Shown here in pieces: positions 10,934 through 19,742 of a DNA stretch of 64,000 nt. Position 1 is the stretch's first letter. Each line of letters begins with the position of its first letter. Source of the DNA: Skeletonema tropicum (taxonomy: Eukaryota > Bacillariophyta > Thalassiosirophyceae > Thalassiosirales > Thalassiosiraceae). The position numbers were made by a program, and so were the translations under genes. The stretch is from NCBI GenBank assembly GCA_037178625.1, contig CM074127.1:2604001-2668000 (forward strand). Direction: 5' to 3'. A model generated the notes under the pieces. That model saw only the letters and a list, made by a program, of their open reading frames with translations. It did no database searches and had not been told where the DNA came from.

Positions 10934-11386
10934 GGTACTCTACTAAATAATGTTTATGAACTATGGCTATGAGTACTGTCGAGGGGTAGAAGACGGCCGG
11001 TGATTCAAGTGGTAGCATAGCATCATCGGCTCATCGCTCATGGTTTTTTCCTTCAAACGATGTCAAACTCAAAAATAACGGTCGCGAGATGTTCCCGCCA
11101 AAAAAACGCGCCAAAAAAATCCGCTCTTTTGATCATGCATGTCACTGCTTCCACCGCATGCACCTCCACAATTATTTGCTCAGTTTGTCCCCGGCACAGC
11201 GGTTTGTCTTCTTCGCGTAGATAGATCCTCCTCTCCATAAGTATGCCATGCCTTCAGCGAGAGAGAGGCAGTTCACAACATATGCATCTATCTAGCACGC
11301 AAGTATTGAGCCTCTACAGAAGCGGCCCATTGCTTCCATAGCTTTTTTGATTCGATTGTGTCTTCCTCGAACATCCCGATCACATC
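10934..11386. promoter_or_regulatory. Divergent promoter with paired E2F-like sites
   Basis: A 453-bp spacer shared by the coiled-coil gene (-) and the secreted-protein gene (+). Positions 11092-11119 carry TTCCCGCCAAA directly followed by CGCGCCAAA, two close matches to the E2F/DP consensus TTTSSCGC and its complement, separated by a short A run. Elsewhere in the spacer I see nothing recognisable. Confidence 0.45.
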
Positions 11387-12858
11387 ATGAAATCCAGGGT
11401 TTCTGTTGCTGGATTGGCACTAGCATCTGCATTTGCACTTGCGCCAAGGCTTTTGTATGCCCAACCAATAACCTATTCTGGATATGTGGAACCTCACCAA
11501 GAGGGTTGGAGCAGGGAAAATGGAAATGGGCGTGGCAAGCTTCTAGATCCGCTTTGGTGCGAAGAATTATATCAGGACGAATGGGCTTGTGTTTTCAGTA
11601 AAGTGTTGGCATGGATGCGTGGGAAGCCTTATACTCCACAGTACCTTGCCATGTTCAGCGAAAAATATGTTGAGAACAACGGCAAGTTTTATGCAGTGAA
11701 GAATTCTCAAGGCAACGGTGCCATGACCTTTAGGGAGGATATGACAAATGGATTATATGAAGTATTCATCCCTGGCATTACTAACGTTTTTTCCAACTAC
11801 CCCAAATGGATGAATTTGTGGAATCAAACTGGTAATATGCATAGTTGCGTAAAATTCAAGCTACTTATCGCAGCTGACAACATCGGGCAGATCATCGCAG
11901 CACCGACGAAATATGAGCCCATTCAAGTCATCGGAGTCGATCAAGTCACGAACAAAATATATGGGTATTATCCCACTAACAGTGGTGAATGGGCACGTAA
12001 ACGCACTGTTTGGGGTCATGCAAAAGATGGTAGCATGAGCAGTACTGATAATGAAGTCATTGGGCTGACTACCAATGATAAGGTAAGGGCACACATGTAC
12101 GAATGCTGCATTTTCATGGAATGAAAACTCTCACCTCTTTTTCCGTTGAATGTTCAATTGTTTAGATGTTCAATCTCTATGGAGATTTCAGCAACTTCAA
12201 CTATGGTAAACAGGATGACGTTGAATGCGCTGGATCTCCATCAAATATTGATGAATGGTCTGGTCGCTTGGCGGGCTATCGTGGTAGATACTGCCCTGGA
12301 GCTGGTGATAATCAGCTGTTGAAGTCTACATGGCACAGGAGTGGTACAAGAGTGGATAAGCTCAATTACGCGCCTGCCTCAAGAATCACTCGTTTTGAGA
12401 ACAACATTTGGGGTATCACTACTGATGGGAAGTTACTCATCCTTTGGAATGACGATGGCACTATTCGCAGCGCTCCTGTTAATCTACCCTTCATTAATGA
12501 TGTCCGAGCTGTTGGTAGTCTGGAAGATAAGTATGTATGGGACTCAGGTGTCTTGCTCACCAACGGAGATGATGCAATTTACAATGTTTACTGGAGAGAT
12601 GGCAGTTGGAAGGAAAAGAAAATTACCATCGAAAAGCCCAAGCCAGCTTATGCTGCAAAGTCGGTATTATTTCGTATGTCAGTATTATTTGGTAGCCACG
12701 ATGGGGAGATTTACATGCTGTATGGGTGGTATGATTACATAAATGATCATGAATGCGCATCCTGCTCCCTAACCGAGGTGCATCTTTATCACATGGAGTA
12801 TGTTGGAGGGACAAAAAGGTACAAAGCTAATCTTCTTCAGGAAGACACCTATGTGTAA
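11387..12858 (+). CDS. Secreted protein of unknown family, two exons
   Basis: 462 aa from exons 11387-12082 and 12166-12858 (83-nt phase-0 intron, AAG/GTAAGG to TTTAG). It begins with a clear signal peptide (MKSRVSVAGLALASAFALAPRLLYA). The mature part is rich in Trp, Tyr, Gly, Asp and Asn with about a dozen Cys, suggesting an extracellular beta-rich, disulphide-bonded fold. In the second half, segments such as NNIWGITTDGKLLILWND, SGVLLTNGDDAIYNVYW and SVLFGSHDGEIYMLYGWYD recur at similar spacing and resemble propeller-type blades (tectonin-like), but this is only a visual impression. No transmembrane segment or catalytic motif is evident. I do not recognise the family. Its 3' side runs into the satellite array. 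Confidence 0.75.
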
Positions 12859-13026
12859 TCATTTAATGTCCCAAAGTAAATCTCCTTGTTCGAAATATTC
12901 AAATGTAACTATGTTGAGACTATCGCATTATATACAGCCACCAAAAACTGTATCAAAAGTATGTATCTAGAATAAAGGGAAAAAACTGACCAACAGGAAG
13001 GCAAACATCAAGACAGGACGATGAAA
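12859..13026. other. 3' flank of secreted-protein gene
   Basis: 168 bp of AT-rich sequence between the stop codon and the first satellite unit. It probably contains the transcript end; no other feature is seen. Confidence 0.4.
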
Positions 13027-14480
13027 CATCGCTTCTACGTAAGCTATCCATCTGAGCAGTGCCAATGTGCTTGTCTACTATCGCCACGAGCTATATTGAG
13101 CCACTAGAAGCGGCTCATGCGCGTATTGACGACGATGGATACGATTTGGTAGATAGAATGAAGCGCTGCCGGCCAGCCCACATTGGACCTCTCAGGTTAG
13201 CCACGAGACTGTAGCATCGCTTCTACGTAAGCTATCCATCTGAGCAGTGCCAATGTGCTTGTCTACTATCGCCACGACCTATATTGAGCCACTAGAAGCG
13301 GCTCATGCACGTATTGACGACGATGGATACGATTTGGTAGATAAAATGAAGCGCTGCCGGCCAGCCCACATTGGACCTCTCAGATCAGCCACGAGACTGT
13401 AGCATCGCTTCTACGTAAGCTATCCATCTGAGCAGTGCCATTGTGCTTGTCTCCAATCGCCACGAGCTATATTGAGCCACTAGAAGCGGCTCATGCGCGT
13501 ATTGACGACGATGGATACGATTTGGTAGAATGAAGCGCTGCCGGCCAGCCCACATTGGACCTCTCAGATCAGCCACGAGACTGTAGCATCGCTTCTACGT
13601 AAGCTATCCATCTGAGCAGTGCCATTGTGCTTGTCTCCTATCGCCACGACCTACATTGAGCCACTAGAAGCGGCTCATGCGCGTATTGACGACGATGGAT
13701 ACGATTTGGTACAAAAAAATGAAGCGCTGCCGGCCAGCCCACATTGGACCTCTCAGATCAGCCACGAGACTGTAGCATCGCTTCTACGTAAGCTATCCAT
13801 CTGAGCAGTGCCATTGTGCTTGTCTCCTATCGCCACGACCTACATTGAGCCACTAGAAGCGGCTCATGCGCGTATTGACGACGATGGATACGATTTGGTA
13901 GAATGAAGCGCTGCCAGCCAGCCCACATTGGACCTCTCAGATCAGCCACGAGACTGTAGCATCGCTTCTACGTAAGCTATCCATCTGAGCAGTGCCAATG
14001 TGCTTGTCTCCTATCGCCACGACCTACATTGAGCCACTAGAAGCGGCTCATGCGCGTATTGACGACGATGGATACGATTTCGAAGATTGAAGCGCTGCCA
14101 GCCAGCCCACATTGGACCTCTCAGATCAGCCACGAGACTGTAGCATCGCTTCTACGTAAGCTATCCATCTGAGCAGTGCCATTGTGCTTGTCTACTATCG
14201 CCACGAGCTATATTGAGCCACTAGAAGCGGCTCATGCGCGTATTGACGACGATAGATACGATTTGGTAGAATGAAGCGCTGCCGGCCAGCCCAACCTAAA
14301 CCTCTCACATCAGCCACGAGACTGTAGCATCGCTTCTACGTAAGCTATCCATCTGAGCAGTGCCATTGTGCTTGTCTCCTATCGCCACGAGCTATATTGA
14401 GCCACTAGAAGCGGCTCATGCGCGTATTGACGACGATGGATACGATTTGGTAGAATGAAGCGCTGCCGGCCAGCCCAACC
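13027..14480. repeat. Tandem satellite array, eight units of about 184 bp
   Basis: Units begin with catcgcttctacgtaagc at 13027, 13215, 13403, 13587, 13776, 13960, 14144 and 14328, giving spacings of 188, 188, 184, 189, 184, 184 and 184 bp; the last unit is cut at about 14480. Units are nearly identical; length differences fall in one spot (ggtaga..atgaag), and a few substitutions distinguish the units. Within each unit cgcttcta is matched by its reverse complement tagaagcg about 70 bp on, and gagcc...ggctc forms another short inverted pair. Short ORFs inside are by-products. Confidence 0.95.
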
Positions 14481-14867
14481 TCGGCTATTTCCTTTTGACC
14501 TCTGAAATTATGGTAGCAGTGACGTATTTTTAACCCTTCTTCATCGTGAAGTTCGTTGTGGCATTCGTAATATGTTTTTACGCTTTACAATAACGTAAAT
14601 AGGTTTTCGTAGTATTGGCGGATAGGCTCTTTCTACGTTTATCGTTGATACCATACGAGTATGGTAGGAGAATTGGCTCTTCGGTTCTGAGAGGGCCGAG
14701 GGAGTTCCCTCCCCCCTTTTCTTCGTGCCCACTTTCTTTCACCCTCCCGCCACCAATCATTTTTCAATCAACAATCAAGAGAGAAACTCAAGGCAGCAGC
14801 ATCATGATGTTGAGTTGTTGGTTCTGAGTACCAAACTTATTGGTTTAAGCTGCGGCTCCATAAAAAG
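14481..14867 (+). promoter_or_regulatory. 5' flank of DEAD-box helicase gene
   Basis: 387 bp between the satellite array and the helicase ATG. It must contain the helicase promoter and leader. It includes a pyrimidine-rich tract (ctccccccttttcttc) near 14709-14724. No other gene is supported. Confidence 0.35.
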
Positions 14868-17051
14868 ATGGCCAAGAAAAAGAAGTCGAAGAGTGTTGGA
14901 AAATCTGATGATGCTGCTGGTGCCGCTGGTGCTGATGATGGCCGCAAAGAAGTTGAATCTCAGCAGAATGCCTTTGCTACCATCAAACCGCCTCTCTCTC
15001 CATCAATATTGACATTCTTATCTCAACCACCTTATGCCTTTCCGTCGCCAACTCCCGTTCAATCTACAACTATTCCATTATTCCTAACTCACCACGATGT
15101 GTTCGTGCGAGCTGTTACTGGTAGTGGCAAGACTCTTGCATTCTTGATCCCAGTTGTGGAGATGATTTTGCGCCGGACAAGTTTACTCAAAAAGAACCAG
15201 ATCGGTGGGCTCATTTTGGAACCAACGCGTGAATTGGCTAGACAAACTTATACCGTGTGCAAAGACTTGTGTGCAAGTTGTGGAATAAATGAGCCGCTGC
15301 TGTTAGTTGGAGGAGGTGGAGGAGATAGGAAGGGATCGGCGAACGCAAGCTCTAACTTGGTCGCATCTGATTTACAGCAGTTTGCAAAGCTTCAGTCAGA
15401 TATTGTGATTGGAACTCCAGGTAGGGTGGAAGATGTGTTCACTAGATATGACAATATTGATGTTTCAGAACTGGAAGTGCTCATACTTGATGAGAGCGAT
15501 GTGCTATTAGACATGGGGTTTGAAGTCACCTTAACATCTATATTGAGCAGACTCCCAAGAATGAGAAGAACAGGCTTATTTAGCGCGACAAATACGAGCG
15601 GAGTTAAGAAGCTGTGTGTCAAGAGTGGCATGAGGAATCCTGTTGTAGTGGATGTGTCTGTATCTGCGAAGCAGTTGAAAAGCAGCGAGACGAATGAATC
15701 AGAGCAGCAGTTGACTAAGAAAGATCAGAGTCAACAAGCAACACCTTCATCACTCACAAACTACTACATCATTTCCCCATTGGACGAGAAATTATCACGT
15801 CTCTTGTCATTTCTTCGCCAGCACAGTCAAGAAAAGGTGATCATCTTCTTCTTGACGTGTGCTTGTGTTGAGTATTATAGTGCTGTCCTAAAAGAACTGA
15901 AACCACCATGCAAAGGATATGAGTACGAAAGTCTGCACGGCAAACTAGTGCAGAAGAGACGAGAAAAGGCAATGGAACGCTTCCGACAACGCAAGTGTGG
16001 CCAAACAGATGATGACAATAACGATGTTGTAAATGCTGGGGGCGCTTTACTTTGTACCGACGTCGCAGCACGTGGTTTGGATATCAGTGATATATCATGG
16101 ACAATCCAGTTCGATGCGCCAGTCGATCCATCTTCATACGTTCATCGTGTAGGCCGTTCAGCTCGAGCAGGAAGGGCTGGAAAGTCGCTAGTATTCTTGA
16201 CTAGGAAAGAAGAGGCATACGTTGATTTTTTGCGTCTGAAGAAGGTTCCTGTGAATGAGTTACCAGATGATGAGATTTGCAAGCCTCCAAACGAAGAAGA
16301 CAGCGATAATGACGATGACGAAAAGGATGACAAAGGCCCGAAAAAGGCAAAGAAAGAAGATGCAAACAAAGATGTTAAAGAATCATCTTCTGCAGTTGAA
16401 AAGAAAATTATCAAGAGTTCGGCTGGCCCAGATGTGTTTGTTCCAGACGTACTCCCATCTATTCGAAAACTTATACTGAAGGACAGAGATGTGCTGGAGA
16501 AGGGTACAAAGGCCTATACATCATATATTCGTGCATACAAAGAGCACCAGTGCGGCTTCATCTTTCGATTTGCATCTCTTGATTTAGGTGTCCTTGCAAC
16601 ATCATTTTCCCTCCTTCGCCTACCAAAGATGCCAGAACTACGTGACAAGCTTGGGAAGATTAACTTCAAACCTGCTGGACCTGAAATTAACATTCATGCC
16701 ATAGCATTCAAAGACAAAACTCGAGAGGCTGCCCGGCAAAAGCGATTGGCTAAGGAACTTGCTGCAGGAGGCAAGAACGCGAAACAAATTAAGGCAGAGC
16801 AAAGAGCTGCAGAAAGGATACAGAAACAGAAAGACAGAAGAGCCGCCGAGATCGCGAAGGGACGCAATCCGAACAAGAAGCGTGGCAAGCAGCAAAGAAT
16901 ATTCGATGAATGGGATGAGTTGGCGAAGGAAGAGAGGCTTTATAAAAAGTTGAGGTCCAATAAGATAACTAAGGAGGAGTACGATAGACAGATGTACGGA
17001 GAGAAAGCTGGAGACAACGAAGGAGACTCGTCCGATGAAGGCAGCGATTGA
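14868..17051 (+). CDS. DDX55: DEAD-box RNA helicase, SPB4/DDX55 family
   Basis: 727 aa, intronless. RecA domain 1 shows the Q-motif region (FPSPTPVQ), motif I AVTGSGKT, Ia PTRELA, Ib TPGR, and III SAT; RecA domain 2 shows TDVAARGLD (V) and HRVGRSARAGRAG (VI). Motif II reads DESD instead of DEAD. The C-terminal block (YTSYIRAYKEHQCGFIFR ... DLGVLATSFSLLRLPKMPEL) is the signature extension of SPB4/DDX55 and related ribosome-biogenesis helicases, followed by a basic tail. These helicases act in the nucleolus during 60S subunit assembly. An acidic/Lys insert (about 465-515) separates the core from the C-domain. Start: first ATG of the frame, followed by a basic MAKKKKSKS. Confidence 0.93.
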   Translation: MAKKKKSKSVGKSDDAAGAAGADDGRKEVESQQNAFATIKPPLSPSILTFLSQPPYAFPSPTPVQSTTIPLFLTHHDVFVRAVTGSGKTLAFLIPVVEMILRRTSLLKKNQIGGLILEPTRELARQTYTVCKDLCASCGINEPLLLVGGGGGDRKGSANASSNLVASDLQQFAKLQSDIVIGTPGRVEDVFTRYDNIDVSELEVLILDESDVLLDMGFEVTLTSILSRLPRMRRTGLFSATNTSGVKKLCVKSGMRNPVVVDVSVSAKQLKSSETNESEQQLTKKDQSQQATPSSLTNYYIISPLDEKLSRLLSFLRQHSQEKVIIFFLTCACVEYYSAVLKELKPPCKGYEYESLHGKLVQKRREKAMERFRQRKCGQTDDDNNDVVNAGGALLCTDVAARGLDISDISWTIQFDAPVDPSSYVHRVGRSARAGRAGKSLVFLTRKEEAYVDFLRLKKVPVNELPDDEICKPPNEEDSDNDDDEKDDKGPKKAKKEDANKDVKESSSAVEKKIIKSSAGPDVFVPDVLPSIRKLILKDRDVLEKGTKAYTSYIRAYKEHQCGFIFRFASLDLGVLATSFSLLRLPKMPELRDKLGKINFKPAGPEINIHAIAFKDKTREAARQKRLAKELAAGGKNAKQIKAEQRAAERIQKQKDRRAAEIAKGRNPNKKRGKQQRIFDEWDELAKEERLYKKLRSNKITKEEYDRQMYGEKAGDNEGDSSDEGSD

Positions 17052-17267
17052 AATCTGTGTCAATGACTTATGCTTTAAAGAAAAAGAAGCCTATCTCAGT
17101 AAACATAAACGGCTTGTAACTTGGAATACTACTTTAGTAAGATTGCATCGAAGATAAATATTCCAGACGCGTTTACTCAAGCGAAGACATACGACTTCTA
17201 CATCTCTGTTGCACCAACAAACTTTGCACATTGTTTCATCATTGTGGTGTTATCCTTGAGCAGCTCG

Positions 17268-17700
17268 TTATTCCTTTTTTTGACTTAAAAGTTCCCTCAG
17301 AGACGAAATCCCCCTGTTCCAATTTGATGTAATCACAGTTGTTGCTTCGCTAGGATCGGGTATTTGTGTCAAATTTTTCTGCGACAATGTGGCACAATGA
17401 GCAGCAAGCATTACAATAATCATCAGAGAGCAGGATATTTGATAAGTAAGAGTTTTTGCAAAGAAATACGCACTGCTGCAAGTTATAGACGTCTGAAAAT
17501 ATAAAGTTACTAACCTTGGTAGCCTCTGTAATTGTCTCTAACGAGCTCTTTCTCCATTCTTTCCACTCTTTCTCGGCATACTCCTGAAGTGCCCACTTAG
17601 TCGTCAGTCTGTGTCGATGTGATAGCTCCCGATTAATGAGTAGGAAACCGCACCCAGCGATGGACGATCCGATCAAAAACGACGGCAAATGGAACCCCAT
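17268..17700 (-). CDS. Small single-pass membrane protein, two exons
   Basis: 98 aa from exons 17700-17515 and 17378-17268 with a 136-nt intron (AAG/GTTAGT to CGCAG). The N-terminus has a glycine-containing hydrophobic segment (FLIGSSIAGCGFLLI, residues 8-22) followed by a basic, helical, charged region (HRHRLTTKWALQEYAEKEWKEW) and a soluble tail ending in ELLSQKKE. The size and layout resemble small mitochondrial inner-membrane organising or assembly proteins, but I see no family signature and would not name it. The exon 2 assignment depends on the acceptor chosen; without splicing the frame continues to 17350 and gives a 116-aa protein with a Cys-rich end. Confidence 0.6.
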
Positions 17701-18074
17701 ATTATTTTGTCTATTATGTCAAATTATCAAACTCTACCAGACCAAAGACCAACCTTCCTAAGACTATTGTAGAGTGAGACCACTGCTTGGAAACACTAAT
17801 TCTCCTCTATTGTAAACTACACCACAACAGCAACTAACCACGGGAACCAACTAACTAACAGCAAATATGTAATGAGAGTTGCGTTGAGATTTAAGATTTA
17901 GGCTATTTGATTTGTTACAATATTTTCTTTTTGTTACGTGTTACGCTGCTGTAACAGTCTGTCGTCGTGCCGTCATTCCCTTCCCTGCCTTTCGCCTTTT
18001 CAACTCCCAACAGCAACAGCTCCCAACGCTGTTGCTATCTTTCGGCACGCTCCGTATTGATCTCTATTACTACC
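17701..18074. promoter_or_regulatory. Divergent promoter between small membrane protein and ATP synthase gamma
   Basis: A 374-bp spacer between two outward-facing starts. It contains gttacgtgttacgctgctgtaac (17932-17954), a loose inverted arrangement around gttac/gtaac, of unknown meaning. Otherwise nothing is recognised. Confidence 0.35.
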
Positions 18075-19345
18075 ATGTTGCCCCGGATCGCACAGCACGC
18101 CACTCGGGCCGCAGCCCGTGCAGCTCCAAGGTCAGTCGGATTGTCTAATTTTTTGATTTTGGTGCAACCATATCAAATTTCAAGAAAGATATCGTCGGAT
18201 TTTTCACAAGATCATTGGCGGTTGGGTTCTCCCGTGCCGTTGTGGACGTTAGATCCCCTCCTCTAGTGAAAATGGAACCATATTTAAGTTTGATAGGGGA
18301 TCCTAGCGTATCCATTTGAATGATGATCATATGAGCTATCAATGACCGCTTCTACATCGCAAGACGACGTTCCTCAATATATTTTTTGGAATAATATATT
18401 ATTTCATGTGTGTTCTCCCACTCTATCATTAATTTATACGTCATTCTAACAATTATCTACCCTTCAAAACAATGCAGGAGCGTAATTGCACGTGGTATGG
18501 CTACCGAAAAGCAGATTTGGAACCAAATCCAATCCACCAAAAATATCCAAAAAATTACTAGTTCCATGAAGATGGTTTCCGCCGCCAAACTCAAGGGAGA
18601 TGAAGGCCGACGCATGACCGCTATTTCCTTCAACAACTGGGCGGAAGCTCTCAATGGTCCTCCCAAGATGGTCGAAGGCGCTACTTGGGAAGAATTGCCT
18701 CAGAAGTCTTTGATTGTTACCCTTCAATCCGATAAGGGATTGTGCGGTGGTATCAACTCATTCATCACCAAGAGTGTGAAGTCCTGCGTGGCAGCACTCA
18801 AAGAGCAGGGAAAGGAAGCCGATATTGCTGTCATTGGAGACAAGGGACGTGGTCAGCTCCGTCGTGTTTACCCAGAACTCATCCAGGTATCCATGACTGA
18901 AGTTATGTCACCGGGTAACTTCACCTTGGCGAGTGCCCTTGCCAGTGAGCTCATTGCCTCTGGAGCTGGAGATTATGATGCTGTTGTACTCATGTACAAC
19001 TCCTTCAAGAATGCCGCCACTTACCACCAAGCTTACAAGGTTATCAAGCCTTTCAGTGGAGAGGGAGAAGACGAGCCCCTCCTCGCCTACGAATTCGAGC
19101 CTGATACCAAGTCAGAAGTCTTGACTGATTTGCAAGAATATCTTCTTACATCGCAAATTTACCACTCATTGATGGACGGTGCTGCTGCCGAGCAGGGATC
19201 CCGTATGACAGCAATGGAGAATGCCTCCAAGAATGCTGGAGAAATGATTGGTTCTTTGACACTGCAATATAACCGTGCTCGTCAAGCCCGTATTACAACA
19301 GAGCTTATCGAGATTATTTCTGGTGCCTCTGCACTTGAGGACTAA
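18075..19345 (+). CDS. ATPC: Mitochondrial ATP synthase F1 subunit gamma, two exons
   Basis: 308 aa from exons 18075-18130 and 18478-19345 (347-nt intron, CCAAG/GTCAGT to ATGCAG). Exon 1 encodes an Arg/Ala amphipathic presequence (MLPRIAQHATRAAARAAP), typical of mitochondrial import and without the secretory signal that a plastid form would need. The mature protein opens with IQSTKNIQKITSSMKMVSAAKL, the conserved N-terminal helix of the rotor shaft, includes SDKGLCGGIN, and ends with the C-terminal helix RARQARITTELIEIISGASAL. Gamma forms the central stalk that couples proton flow to ATP synthesis in F1. The plastid-type regulatory Cys insert is absent, again supporting the mitochondrial paralogue. 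Confidence 0.95.
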
Positions 19346-19742
19346 TTCGTCACGTTTCCTTGGGCAGAACTTGAGATGTTTTAGTGTGGGTTTTGTCGTG
19401 TTGTTATTAATAGAGAAATACTCAGATGAAGAGTTTTCGTAAGGGAGGGGTCAGATTAGAGAGACATCATCGGAGCTGTGTCTGTAACATAATACAAATC
19501 TTTTCCGACTACATACACTTGTGATTGTTGTTCATTGCATCTAATTACTTCATTGACGAGCCTCATTACCGAGCTGTTGCCAATCACCAGCGTGGAAGCA
19601 CAAACTCACCCAGACATAATGTGGGCGAGGCAATGTCTTCGAAGTTAGATTTCCAAGTTTTCAAGTAACGTAAGCTTTAATCACACTCTGATATGAATAC
19701 TACTGATACAGTCATTATATAGGGGTTAAGTTGGAGGAACAT
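19346..19742. other. Convergent 3' spacer
   Basis: 397 bp between the stops of ATP synthase gamma and the carotenoid-oxygenase homologue. It is AT-rich and no gene or repeat is seen. Confidence 0.4.

Noticed and set aside
11053..11238. 61-aa frame in the E2F-site spacer
   Set aside because: Short, no family features, overlaps the likely promoter elements.
13385..13804. Open frames inside the satellite array
   Set aside because: They follow the repeat period, have no conserved composition and are broken by unit length changes; the array itself explains them.
13027..14480. CRISPR-like array
   Set aside because: The units are long, nearly identical along their whole length, and have no unique spacers; the genome is eukaryotic.
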